DNA of 64,000 nt from Chrysoperla carnea. Its lineage: Eukaryota > Arthropoda > Insecta > Neuroptera > Chrysopidae. Within the stretch, counting starts at the first letter, position 1. Each line of letters opens with the position of its first letter. The translations under genes and the position numbers were made by a program. The notes beneath the pieces are model-generated. The model was not told the DNA's origin. It made no database searches and was given only the letters and a program-made list of their open reading frames with translations. The DNA is taken from the NCBI RefSeq assembly GCF_905475395.1, contig NC_058341.1, forward strand, positions 36,285,501 to 36,349,500. Reading direction: 5' to 3'. This document shows, one piece after another, positions 1 to 11,888 of this stretch.

Positions 1-124
1 TAAATATATAAATTTCTTTTTAGTTAATTATGACGTGCCGAATTTCTGGTAAACAAGTACTTAATGGTATTTAAACAATTAACTCAATTAGTTGTTAAAT
101 TTATTTATATTGTAACTTATAATT

Positions 125-1129
125 TTACATTACTAAATTATATGGTCTAGGTCTCTTATACAAAAATTGATTATTGTTTCGCCGTCTCCATTTAATATGT
201 AATTTTTGACGTTTATCACTAGGATGTAACTTAATATTATGACTAAGTAAATCGTTTCGTTCAGAAAATATCTGTTTACAATCAGGGCACGTAAAACATT
301 TTTCACCTACGTGTTCTTTAATATTATGTGCCATTACACTTAACTCATTTGAAAACACTTTATCACAAGTAGTACACTTAAATGGTTTTGCTTTTGATTT
401 TAAGAATTGATACTCTCTTTGGGTAATTGTTCTATCACAAAACATCGAATCGATACCATTTTTCCTATATCTTTCATTGTTTAACATTTCTACATAATGT
501 TTACATCCAAATTGTCGTTTCAAATATTTGTTGACATTTCTTTTATCATCAAAATTTGCATTTGAAACGGCATGCTCTAACTTCATATCTGGTCCCGAAT
601 ATTTATTAGATGTTTCATCATATTCAGCTTTCATTGGCTTTAAATCAAAATTTATGAATTCATGTTCATTTTGAGTAATTTTATAGTTAGATGTAGGTGA
701 TATTGTACATTTTTTCCCACATTTTTTTCCGCAAAGTGTGTCAGGGTTTCGTAAATGTTTTGTAACGTCTGCTTCGCTTTTAAATATTGCTCCACAATGT
801 TTACATATAAATTGAATATTCAAATCATCGTGAACATTTCTTGTTCCATCAAAATTTTTATTTGAGAACGCATGTTCTAAATTCATATCTGATCCTAAAT
901 ATTGATTAGATGTTTCATCATATTCATCTTTTAACTCTTCTTTGATAATGAGTTCTGATTCTAAATTCATAACTGAGCTTAAATATTTATCAGACGTTTC
1001 ATCATATTCCTCTTTTATTTCTTCTTTAATAATAAGTTCTGTTTGAAGTGATTCAATATCGGGTTCATCTTTTACGGATATTGTTGCATATGGATGATCA
1101 AGTTTAACAACTTCCCAACGCCATTCCAT
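125..1129 (-). CDS. C2H2 zinc-finger protein with internal duplications
   Basis: Single-exon gene of 334 residues from the ATG at 1129; an in-frame TTG six bases upstream is an unlikely start. Two clear C2H2 fingers lie near the C-terminus (about residues 252-273 and 280-302, C-x2-C-x12-H-x4-H), joined by a short linker and followed by a basic tail rich in K and R. An atypical finger (CKHC, then H and C) lies near residues 109-133. A segment of about 45 residues containing EYDETSN.Y...DM.LEHA occurs twice (about 68-112 and 168-211); the second copy carries a degraded finger start (CKHY). A shorter related unit with ELIIKEE lies before them. The acidic N-terminus has several psi-K-x-E motifs (VKDE, IKEE, LKDE), the SUMO-acceptor consensus. 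This suggests a nuclear DNA-binding regulator; the target is unknown. A minus-strand AATAAA lies at 100-105, about 20 nt past the stop. Confidence 0.8.
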   Translation of the reverse strand: MEWRWEVVKLDHPYATISVKDEPDIESLQTELIIKEEIKEEYDETSDKYLSSVMNLESELIIKEELKDEYDETSNQYLGSDMNLEHAFSNKNFDGTRNVHDDLNIQFICKHCGAIFKSEADVTKHLRNPDTLCGKKCGKKCTISPTSNYKITQNEHEFINFDLKPMKAEYDETSNKYSGPDMKLEHAVSNANFDDKRNVNKYLKRQFGCKHYVEMLNNERYRKNGIDSMFCDRTITQREYQFLKSKAKPFKCTTCDKVFSNELSVMAHNIKEHVGEKCFTCPDCKQIFSERNDLLSHNIKLHPSDKRQKLHIKWRRRNNNQFLYKRPRPYNLVM

Positions 1130-1300
1130 TTTCAATCAAATTGATTTCATCTATTTTTTTTTTTTATATATTCTCTCATCAAAAGTTTAAAACATCCAAA
1201 ACTGATTTTGAACATTCCATTTTCAATCAAATTGATTTCATCTATTTTTTTTTATATATTCTCTCATCAAAAGTTCAAAACATCCAAAACTGATTTTGAC
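1122..1300. repeat. Tandem duplication of about 90 bp over the zinc-finger gene start
   Basis: Two nearly identical units, 1122-1212 and 1213-1300, differ mainly in the length of a T run. Each begins with the same context that holds the start codon of the zinc-finger gene. The upstream unit therefore carries its own ATG (1220 on the minus strand), which opens a 13-codon reading frame ending at 1179, out of frame with the main gene. Confidence 0.9.
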
Positions 1301-1553
1301 ATATAAAATCCACATACTTTATATTATAGACCAGCCAAGAACCACAGATTAATACTGAATATAGACAAACAAATTACACTCGATTTTGTACTAACATGTC
1401 ATAGACCTTTTCATTTTAAAAAGTGATTCTTTTTTTGTTTTCTGGGCTGAATGTCAAAAAACTATTCAAGCAATTAAATATCATTTATGTTTTATCTTTG
1501 TTATCAAATTTTGGTATAGTGTTCATAAAATCGCCTAATTAGTTCATTTTCGG

Positions 1554-1766
1554 TTGTCTGTGATAAATAAAATAAAAAATGGAAGTTGGAAATTTACAGA
1601 ACGTGTTAAATTAAAAAATAGATTAACTTGTGCAGTTAGGGATTGTAAGAGTAAAGCAAATAAAAATTTAAACGTAGTTTTCCATAAATTTCCAAATGCA
1701 AGCGGTCGTACGGTGATATTAGAAAATTTTTTTAATAACAATTTTTTGTTACTTCAAATATTATAA
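1554..1766 (+). pseudogene. THAP-domain fragment
   Basis: The frame reads LTCAVRDCKS...VVFHKFPN: a C-x4-C pair (codons at 1629 and 1644) followed about 20 residues later by the FHKFP motif. This is the first half of a THAP zinc-coordinating DNA-binding domain, as in THAP proteins and P-element transposases. The invariant tryptophan and the closing C-x2-H are absent from this frame, and there is no in-frame ATG upstream of the domain before a stop (the frame opens with TTG). It is either an internal or first exon with a donor near 1711, or a relic of a P-type DNA transposon. No continuation was found nearby. Confidence 0.45.
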
Positions 1767-1789
1767 TAATTATTTTGAAGTTAAATTTG

Positions 1790-1790
<1 letters not shown>

Positions 1791-1827
<37 letters not shown>
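1791..1827. repeat. (ATA)n microsatellite
   Basis: About twelve uninterrupted ATA/TAA triplets directly after the THAP fragment. Confidence 0.95.
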
Positions 1828-1829
<2 letters not shown>

Positions 1830-2650
1830 TAATAAAATATTTTATCAACAGTGTAATACTTTGGGTATTCTTTAAATAATAATAACTTTTAATTAAAATA
1901 TATTTTATATACCCATTAGTAAGATTTATAAAAATCTTTGTTTTTCCAGTTTCCAGACTTCAAACACTTTAGTTTGTGATAAGATCATAAAATTATATTT
2001 TATTTCGCAAGAAATTCTGTCTGCCGCTTCCATAACATTTAATGTGACTGTCAGGTATTATCTGGTTATCATAATTATTCTGAAGTTGATTGATCTTTGT
2101 TTTTGAGTAAACACGCCTCATGTAATAATCGTTCAAAAAACCCCAACCTTAAAGCTTTGAGCATTAGTTTTTAGCACTATCAAATGGATTAAACATTTAA
2201 AAGTGTAAGTTATTTTCCGACATGTTTTTTAAGCGACGCCTCCATGTCAGAGCCCAATAAGCAGTTCCACTTTTTTTTTACATTTGAACACTGTCAGTTT
2301 ATATGTAATATAGGTCTATCGTGATAAGACGATTTACCAATTCTACAAATTCGAACTTTTTCTTAATAAAATAGTTGTCATAAGTCGGTAACACAGAAAA
2401 TTTAATTCGTGCCGATAATATTAAGATTTGACGTCTTTGGAACGTAAAATAAACATGTTCAATATTTTTTTCCAATTGATTGATTTAATATATTTAAAAT
2501 GAATACAATTTTTTAAACCTTAAAAGGTTTGTCTAATATAATTTTCGAGAATGGTAGCTAATTAATTTTACATTCAAGTCAATAAGCTTTAACGTTAAGT
2601 TTAAAATGAAAAAAATAGTTCAAAAATAGTTTTTATAATAGAATGATACA
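1828..2650. other. Intergenic, upstream of COP1
   Basis: AT-rich sequence without a recognisable gene or repeat. It must hold the COP1 promoter and 5' leader, but no convincing TATA box or initiator stands out. Confidence 0.5.
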
Positions 2651-4824
2651 ATGGCAACAGGACGAGATATACGATCAACTCCATCTCCATCGAATACAAC
2701 AACTACTAATGTAATTGGATCTGGAGCATTACGGCAAACACGAACACCAAAACGACAACGATCACCAAATTTCAATAATCAAATAAGTACAGCACTGCAA
2801 ACCGATGACAAAAATAACGAATTTTTATGTCCAATATGCTTTAATATCATCGAAGAAGCTCATATAACACGTTGTGGTCATACATTTTGTTATCAGTGTA
2901 TAAAACGATCATTAGAAACACTTGGTCGATGCCCGAAATGTAATTTTGCATTAAGTGGTCTCGATCAACTATTTCCAAATTTTTTATTAAATGAATTAAT
3001 TATTAAATATAAACAAAAATTGACCGGAATCAATGCATTACGTGATTCACCTGAAGGGCTCAGAGATTATATTGCAAATGAATCGGAAAATTTTACTTTA
3101 AATGATGTAAATATTATGCTTGAAGTGTTAACACAACGTAAACATTTATTAGAAGCCGAATCATGTGTCGCACAAAATCGTTTAGTTTATGAATTTCTTA
3201 AATATTTATTACAACAGAAGGAGGAGCAACGCGATCAATTAACACGTGAGGTTGCATTGATTAAGAGTGATATTATTGAAGTTGAAAATATATTAAAAGA
3301 AGTACAATCAAAATGTCCAACATTAGAAGATGTTGAAAAAGCTGTCGGTGATCGAAACGATGCAGCCGTTGTGGCTATGAAAAAAGAAGTTATTGAATTA
3401 ATTGATACAATTGGTTTGTATAATTCTTTTTTTATTTTTCAATTTACGAAACACTATTGAGATTTATTTTTTAATGTTTCAACCTTCCAGGTTCAAGTGT
3501 CGCCCAACCAACAAAACGAGAACGTCCTAGCTCAACAAAACTAGAAAATGAAAAAGAAGCAAGTGCAAATAATGTGCCAGACATGATGAAAACAATATTG
3601 TCATCAAGGCGTCGTCGAATGTATGCACATTTCGATGACTTCGTACAATGTTACTTTTCATCACGTGCAAAAGATCTCCACTTTAGTAGTAATACCGATA
3701 CTAAGTTAAATGAAACGGTAAAACCAATTAAGGCGTCTTCAACGTCAGATGGTATAGATGATACTTATATGAATTCTAGTTCTGGTCTTCATATGAACTC
3801 CGGTTTAGATTTATTCCGAGAAAATTTAGTAAAATTTGCTCGTTATGATAGCTTAAGACAATTGGCAACATTAGCGTATTCAAGTGACCTATTTAATAAC
3901 TCTACAATTGTTTCGAGTATTGAATTCGATAAAGATAATGAATTTTTCGCAATTGCTGGTGTCACAAAACGCATTAAGGTATTCGATTATGGTGCTGTTA
4001 TTCACGATGCTGTGGATATACATTATCCAATTGTGGAAATGGTATCTAGTTCAAAAATATCCTGCGTTAGTTGGAATAGTTATCACAAAGGAACTTTAGC
4101 GTCAAGTGATTATGAAGGAACGGTAACTGTTTGGGATGCAACTACTGGTCAACGTACGAAAACGTTCCAAGAGCATGAAAAACGTTGTTGGAGTGTTGAT
4201 TTTAATAATGTTGATACACGTTTAATAGCATCTGGTTCAGATGATGCTCGAGTCAAATTATGGTCAATTAATGTTGATCATTCCATCGCAACTTTAGAAG
4301 TCAAGGCCAATGTATGTTGTGTAAAATTTAATCCAAGAAGTTCTTGCCATTTAGCGTTTGGATCTGCTGATCATTGTGTACATTATTACGATTTACGTAA
4401 TATGAAAGAACCGATGTCTATTTTTAAGGGACATAAAAAAGCTGTATCTTATGTGAAATTTATTAATACTGAAGAAATTGTTTCAGCGTCTACAGATAGT
4501 CAACTCAAAATGTGGAATATAAATAGTCCACATTGTTTACGATCATTTGTTGGGCATATAAATGAAAAGAATTTTGTCGGTTTAGCAACAGATGGTGACT
4601 ATGTTGCTTGCGGATCAGAAAATAATTCTCTGTATGTGTATTATAAAGGACTTACAAAGCAATTGTTTAGTTTTAAATTTGATACGGTTCGTAGTGTTTT
4701 GGAACAGGATAAAAAAGATGATGAACCTAATGAATTTGTATCGGCTGTTTGTTGGAGACAACATTCAAATATTTTAGTGGCAGCTAATAGTCAAGGTATT
4801 ATCAAACTTCTAGAACTTTATTAA
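2651..4824 (+). CDS. COP1: E3 ubiquitin-protein ligase COP1 (RFWD2)
   Basis: Two exons, 2651-3413 and 3491-4824, joined through a glycine codon (ATT G|GT), giving 698 residues; vertebrate COP1 is about 730. The intron is 77 bp (GTTTGT...CAG). A C3HC4 RING finger has all eight ligands (C60, C63, C75, H77, C80, C83, C94, C97), followed by a predicted coiled coil (about 155-220) and a C-terminal WD40 propeller (about 390-698). The propeller keeps segments I recognise from COP1, such as [26 protein letters not shown] and [15 protein letters not shown]1 ubiquitinates transcription factors bound through its WD40 face, usually with DET1 and DDB1 and often through Tribbles adaptors. A basic TPKRQRSP stretch near the N-terminus may be a nuclear localisation signal. 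Reading on past 3413 would end in intronic sequence. A possible AATAAA lies at 5110. Confidence 0.96.
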
Positions 4825-5290
4825 TTGTATTTATTTTTCGGTTGTTTTTTTTTTTTTTTTTTTTTTAATTAATTGTTCACGAGTTCCTCTTCTACTTTTT
4901 TTTATATTTGTTCAAGAGTTCATCAGAATCAGATCTCTTTTATTTCTTAATATTATAACAATTAAAAAATGAATTCAAGGATTAAGAGTTTGATCTACTA
5001 AACGCCCCTCCCCTCTATCAATTAATTCAATTACTTTCAGAGGCGAATTAAGAAATTTTACGGCTGTAGGCAGTCTCAAAACTTAGCGCCTTCGTAATAA
5101 AAACCGATCAATAAAGACCTTTTTTTTAATTATTTAGTTGCAAGTTCTTTATGTCTGAGAACCTGTAAAATCGCGATGGTTGTTCGAGGTAGTTTTCCGG
5201 TCGAGCTGCTGTTGTTTAATAAGAACGTACTATTTATTTTTACAGATAAGAGAGATCTGAGTACTGGAAACTCTTCTAGTATTGAATTAT
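4825..5290. repeat. COP1 3' flank with an imperfect inverted repeat
   Basis: A T run (4847-4866) follows the COP1 stop. Segments near 4913-4945 and 5245-5280 are inverted copies (core CAGATCTCTYTTAT with flanking AGAGTTY), suggesting a degraded MITE of about 370 bp. No coding frame. Confidence 0.35.
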
Positions 5291-8200
5291 AAAAAAATTA
5301 ACAATTAATGTATTTATTCTGTTTGAAGAAGTAAATGTTCTTTCATTATTTACGCTATTCTAATTTAAATTCTAAAAACGTTCGTAAAATAATAATCAAT
5401 AGCAAGTAATAAAAACAACCTTAGATTGTTTTGGGCCCCGTTTGCATTAATTCAATAAATACGCTTTTTTCTCAATTGTCCAAAGAGCTACGATAAATAG
5501 CTCAAAGAACAACGTTTTGAAGACTCGAACTCTGCTCAAAACGAACACTGCAAAGTGGTAATTTTAGTATCGGAAACAATAAGAATACAGGCAATCCAAT
5601 CTGATGAATGCGGTGGTTGATCGATTGTAAATGTCGCGTTTTTGACGTTAAATATGATCAAAATTAACCCTCACACTATTCGTTGTCGTATTATCTTCGA
5701 TTAAAATTCATAATTTTTTTCTCAATTCTGAAGAAAAAGACAAATTTGTACGAGAAAGGGGCTACAAGAGGGTGCCAAGGGAAAAAGCAAATTTTTATGA
5801 GAAGAGTCACACACAAGAAGGCGCCGAGTTTATTTATAAAGAATAAAAAAAAAATAGGGGGAAATTTTGAGAATTTGAAACCCAAATTGCATTGCCTAGA
5901 GGTGCCGGCATGAGTGAATCCAGCACTCATCAGAATCGATACAATGTAGCTTGCCTAAAGATCCCTGCCTACGGTACTGTGTACAAATAATGAAAAAGGA
6001 GAGTTCTACCAAATTATAATATTTTGTCAAAGAATACCGCGGGACTATTAGATTACAAGTTACTGAATGCTTTGATTGTGACTTACTGACTGAAATATAT
6101 TCCATTTGAGAAAATATATATAAACTATCGGAATTAAAAAGATAATTTAGTAATATTAAATATATTGCAATTTCATTGAATGTTTTATTAAAAGAGTTAA
6201 CGTTTGATGAACAATTATACGAAACCCATAAGTTGAAGAATTGAAACTAATTATTTTTGCAACGGGGAGATAATTCTGTACTCTTAAAATATCTCGAACA
6301 GCCCATTACAAAATCATTACTTTAAAATCTTTATTTTCAAACTCTACTCAGATTTATAGAATCGATCGCAAATAGTACCTGACTTCGAATAAAATCGATT
6401 AGGTCGAAAAAACGTTTTGATAAAATTTATTGTATGAGTAGAGGATAGGCAATTAAGACTGATATTCTTTTAAATTTTATATAGAATTTTTTTAATGTAT
6501 TAACTTTTATGAATTTCTCTTTTTAAATGTTACGTATAAAAACTTTTATCTTAAAGAAAGCCCACCGCTGGTTAAAAGTAGTGAATAAATGTCTGATTTT
6601 TTTAATTGATTTTATTAAAGGAAAGAAATCCAAAAAACTTGAACTTTTAAAATTCAAACTTAGTAAGCTTCACTATTAAATAGCATCTCTAAATTTTATA
6701 AGAGCAATTTTTTACTATCACAAAAATAATTTTTATTCTAAAAAATTAACACTTTTGCGTTAAATATGCGCATTTACTTTCAACCAGCGGAAGGATCTCT
6801 TTAAAAAAAAATTGAAATGTACTTAGAATAATTCCTGTTCAAATTTAAAACTGTAAATATTTACTTAAAATAACAAAGGAATGATTCCATCAATTTTGTT
6901 CAGGATATATTCTAAATAATTATTGCCAGTGATACATCAAACAAAAGCTTGTTGATAAGAAATAAATTAATAACCTTAAGATTGTAAAATAAATTGGAAT
7001 TGAATAATTTAATACTTAAAATATTTGGATAGTTTTATAACCTACCGTTAATATCTAAAATTAGTGAGTGTTAACACTTGACTGACATAATTAAAGCCGG
7101 TATGTTAATAATTACCACTTTTCAGATAGGTAGAGATAGGTGCAGATCAGTCAAAAATTCGTTTGACCTTTGTAGTTTGCTTGTTTGCGGACAGATATCA
7201 ATGGATTACATTGATATCACATTTTGACTTTTGATGGCGCGGTCTGTACTTAGCTTTTCAGGTTAATTTATGATAAAGTGTACCCAAAACGAGATACGAT
7301 ACTGTAAGAACCGTAAAATGTACACATGCAAGGCTATAATTCGCCAGGAAATCTTGATTGTAAATCACTTTTGGAGAAAAAAAGGTAAAGAAGGAATAAA
7401 ACTTTGAAATAATTATATAAACGTTATCTATTTCATTAATTACATTCGATGATTGTTTTTCGGTTCTTCTAAGGTACGCGGCTCGTTTCCACCATGCTCT
7501 AGAATAAATCAACTTTTACGGTAGATAAATATTTGAGAAGCTTGTAAAAATTTCAGAAATTAATATCAAAATATAAGTGCCAACAAGTTTTAAAATAAAT
7601 AATTGTAAAAAAAAAATTAGTTTGTGCCAAAAAATTGTTAGTTATTTTGCTCATAGAAATTGAAAAATTATTTTGCTATTGCTATTAAAAAAAAAAAAAA
7701 ATTTATTTTATGGCACATTAAACAAAAAAAATATTTTTGAAAATGAATTTATGGAAATGTTTTGATTTGAAAAAAAGAAAGTTTTTAAAAATATTAAAAA
7801 ATTAAGTACCAATATTAAAGATGTTGGAATTTTTTTATGGTTGTTTAACGTTTAAGCTTATTTTAAATAGTCTGTAGTTAATATTTTAATATGGATTATT
7901 TTCAGTTATATATTTTACGATACTACAGAGTGAACCAAAAGTCACTATTCATCGTAAAGGTACCTAATTTAATAAAAAAAATTTGTTCAAGTGAGGGTTG
8001 GTTTCGCACATGAACCCTAAGCAGGCACTTGGGCAGTTTTTTTTTTTATATAATACTGTGTACTTTTTATTAAATACTTTTGTAAAAGATAAAACAAAAG
8101 GAACTCTATACTCGAACTTGACAAGTTTTTTTTATTATTTTATTTTATAGCGGCATTAGTAATATACACTCTGTCAAAATTTCAGCTACTTAACTATTGC

Positions 8201-8560
8201 GATTTATGTTATGAGGTACAGTTCGATGTCAGGCAAACGGGCAGTGGAGTCTTTGTAATAAAGTCCTGTTGTTTACCCTTTGGGCACGTAACCCTAAAAA
8301 TTATCTGAATAAGGTAATTACGTATCAAAAACAAGATTACCTTAATGTTCTGAATGTGTAGCGACTTTTGGCCTATCCTACATTTTCAAGCAATAATGAC
8401 CATCTGTGTCTATTAATATACATAAACTTTAGTAATTTAAACTCAAATCAATACGAAAAATATTTGTACGCATTGGATCTAAATCCATGTAATTTGGTGT
8501 ATGTTAAAAAGTTTAAAGTCTCAGAATAATAAAAGAATGTAAAAATAAACAAAAATTTTT
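5291..8560. other. Intergenic, no gene recognised
   Basis: AT-rich sequence with only short open frames on both strands and no recognisable domain. An imperfect inverted repeat has arms 6541-6591 and 6768-6825 (shared core CCGCTGGTT.AAAGTA), probably a decayed MITE of about 285 bp. I see nothing else supportable. Confidence 0.4.
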
Positions 8561-8564
8561 AAAC

Positions 8565-8890
8565 TGAATTATCTAGATTTCTAGAACACCGTTTCTCAAT
8601 TAAAACGTTCTTCAAAATATACGGTTTCATTCCGACTAGCGCAACTTACGTACGCAGTATGCAGGGTTCCAAAACAGTGTAGGATTTTTGTCTCGATTTT
8701 GTTTAATATTTTGATGGCTGCTTGTTCTTTTTGTATCCTAGTGTATACATTATTTACACTGAAATTCAAAAAGAAAAACACACGTTTAGACTGATTGGAA
8801 ATACTTATTTTTTTATGCCACCAGGTGTGGTATGGCAAAATGACAATCTCAATAATTGAGAAACGATTATCTAGAAAAGATCCATCAAAT
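8565..8890. repeat. Probable MITE, inverted repeat ends
   Basis: Ends at about 8571-8605 and 8848-8885 are inverted copies with core CGTTTCTCAATTA next to TTTCTAGA. Short open frames inside run on both strands and look accidental. A separate 13-bp perfect inverted pair (ATTGGTAATTAAA) lies just downstream at 8893-8905 and 9019-9031. Confidence 0.45.
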
Positions 8891-9031
8891 ATATTGGTAA
8901 TTAAATGCAAATTAAATTATTTGCACAATAAGATTTTTATAGAAATTTCGTTAAGGTGCCGAATAATTATAAATTCGTTCTATATGTGGAATTTTGAGTG
9001 CTCCCATAAGGAGTTTAGTTTAATTACCAAT

Positions 9032-10487
9032 AAATTGACAATTATTTTAATGTATACCTAATTTATTTCTTCTATGTTGAAATAAATTTTATTTATCTGA
9101 CAAAAAAACCTAAAAAATGATTTAAATAGGCCATTCAAGAATACAATCAATTTTTTTAAATAGATTTTATGATAATTCTAATCATTTCCTTGGGAGAATT
9201 ATCAAATAGATGGATCTATTATTATATAATTATTTCTAATTTATTACAGAAAAAATGGTTAGTATTTTTGAAATGTCTATATTCCATCAAGAAAAATATT
9301 TAAAAAAAAACTACTATGAGATTGTTTGTGGATAAATTCAATTAAATAAATTTAGAAATTGAATGAATTGTTATAGTTTGAACTTTAGATTTTTGTGTGT
9401 AGTCTATGGAAATTATGGTTTATTTATTTATAAATAAATTTTACTGAAACTTGACATCGTATAGTTAGTAACTTCTTTTGAAACAGAGCTTATTGAATTT
9501 AGGAGACATTCATAAAAAAAAGTAATGACATCGACATCGACAATATTATATTAATTTTTTTTTTTAATTATGTTGTATTTTAAATGTTAGCTATTTAAAG
9601 CGGGAGGAGGGTCAATCAATTGTAACATTACATTTGCAAAGTGGAAAGAGTTTCTAAAAAATTTTGAAGTTCGAAGTTCATTGAAATTTCATGTTAATTT
9701 TTTTCTTAACTGAAAGGTTTTACTTTTATTTTAAATTTATTTAGTGAGGATCTATCAATTGTGTTGTTATATTGTCGGGGGGTGTAGAAAATGTGACCAG
9801 CATGGTGAAAGAGTCGGGGCGGTTTAAGAAGATGTTATTTATTTTATGAATGGCCCCTTACTGAATTTATTTTGCCACTGAAACATATCGAATTATTCTA
9901 TTATTAATGAGTTGTAGTTCTGTCTTCGCTAATCACTTTTGACAGTGTTTATGTTGTGGAGATAAATATGATATCATTGTATATGGGTCTATTTATTTAA
10001 TCTGCAAATGCTTCACCGAGCTCTTTACTGATAGTCATTTCAGTCAGTTGTTTTCTTAATTATGTAAATCAAGAATAAATCTAATTGTCAATGTTTTTTA
10101 TAATCTTGAAAATATTTTAAGATTTCAAACTTTTAATCAAGCAATAAAAAATAATATACAAATAATTGATGTTATAATTATAAATATTTATTCATTTAGT
10201 GCAATCGTAGAGATAAAATTATTCATCAGAGTAAATTTTGCCATAAAAAATGTTAACAATTGAAAACCAATCTAAAATTTTCCAAAAAAATCTATTAATA
10301 CAGAGATAAATAAAAAAAATTTTTAATCCTACATCATATCGAAAAACTAAAAAATTTTCTGATTAGATTATTATTCCTAGAGACTGCCTTATCCTTGTGT
10401 GGCCATTCTTGGATAGCCTATGTATACCTTTACTAATTACAAAATTAGTGCTAATGTATTCAAGTTTTCCTGACATTCGTTGTGAGC
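9032..10487. other. Intergenic, no gene recognised
   Basis: AT-rich and without a credible reading frame. A somewhat G-rich patch (about 9600-9860) is the only compositional change. Confidence 0.4.
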
Positions 10488-10605
10488 AGAACCGTTTTTA
10501 GCTACCTATAACTTCTATACCGTTTCATTATATTATTAATTTGAGTTTTGACACAACATTGTATGAAAACTTAAATTAATAATTTAATGCGCTAAATTCC
10601 GTTCT
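10488..10605. repeat. Imperfect palindrome of about 118 bp
   Basis: Arms AGAACCG...TTAGC and TATTATTAATTTGAGTTTT in the left half reappear inverted in the right half (AAAACTTAAATTAATAAT...GCTAAATTCCGTTCT). It could fold into a hairpin; probably a small non-autonomous element. Confidence 0.55.
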
Positions 10606-10650
10606 GAAGGTAACGAATAAGACTGTCTCTATGTTTTTATTAAGAAATGA

Positions 10651-11157
10651 AGCCGAATAATGGGTAAAAGGTTACAATCCTATGGAACTATTATATGACC
10701 TTTTATTGGACACGCTTCAAAATATTCGTATGAGTGCGTAGAACAAAGTCATATCATAGAATAGTATAATTGAATCATATTGATTAGAAAGTGTACTTTT
10801 ACTATGCGCACGTTTAGAAGTTCGGTTCTTGCTAATTAGGTTGGAAAATCATGACATTTAAGAAAACAGTCATTGAACCTTAATTTTAGGCTATTCTAAG
10901 AATTTTTTGACTTGTGACACATTTTCCTTAAATTCGCCATTTTTGAGATACAAATAATTGAAAATAAAACCTAATTTTGATGAAACTTTGATATTGTGAA
11001 ATTTGAATTTTTATCTAAAATTTTTTCATCAAAACAGTTGAGTTTAAGGGCGAAATATACCACAAGACAAAAAATACTTAGAATATCGCGCATAGTAAAA
11101 ACAATCAATATGACTTGAAGTCATATTGTTCCATAAAATTACAATCATAATGAATGC
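10651..11157. repeat. Fold-back element, copy A
   Basis: Left arm about 10651-10920 and right arm about 11030-11157 are inverted copies. Shared blocks, in order, are around CTATGGAAC, TCATATTGATT, TTTTACTATGCGC, TATTCTAAG and TTTTTTGACTTGTG. A second diverged copy lies at 11889-12232. No open frame of note; a non-autonomous DNA element, family unknown. Confidence 0.65.
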
Positions 11158-11888
11158 GTAATCTATTAGGTGACCAATCAAGAATCAAATTCATAAAATT
11201 TTACCAACGACGTGTGAGACAATCAAATTCTTAAGATAATCCTAATTCTTTTAAATATTGTTTAAAAGATAATTCTTAAATATAGGGTAAATCATTGTTG
11301 ATTAAGAGTCAAAATTTAAGTAAATGTTGAATTTTTCAATTTAGGCGTCTATTTTTTTATTTTGAATTAAAAACTACTAAAATTTGGGGGAGTTTCGCAT
11401 ACATAATATTTTCATTAAAAAAAAAATGTATTTGATATAAATAAAGTTATTTCACCGTGGAAAAATTCTTGCCGCACTAAGCAATACTGAACAAGTGAGA
11501 AAATGACATGCTCATCAAGAAACTAAAATTTGTAGTGTCCGACCGAAAGTCGATTACTAACCGAGGCCAATTAATCGGCTCTCCCTCCAAATTTCGGCTG
11601 AAATTCTCGAATGATCGATCATCCGATGATTCATTAAATATTTTCTAGGTTTACAGTTTAATAATTCCAATTTTTAATTATTAAATTGGTATACATTTTT
11701 AGAAAATATCATATTTTTTGTGTAAAAATTTGTTAAATATTTTTGTTTGACTACTCGTTTAAATGAAGAATATTTTTATTAATTTAACCCTGACACAAAG
11801 GACTGGATAAAGTTAAGATTTCTCCAAATTACAGCAAAGAAATAAAAACAAATGAATTTGTTGAAGGTTTTTTAAATTATACTCTAGG

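Noticed and set aside
1544-1741. Minus-strand open frame of 65 codons
   Set aside because: Antisense shadow of the THAP fragment; no domain of its own.
3884-4777. Short plus-strand frames inside COP1 (3884-4099, 4592-4777)
   Set aside because: They overlap COP1 coding sequence in another frame.
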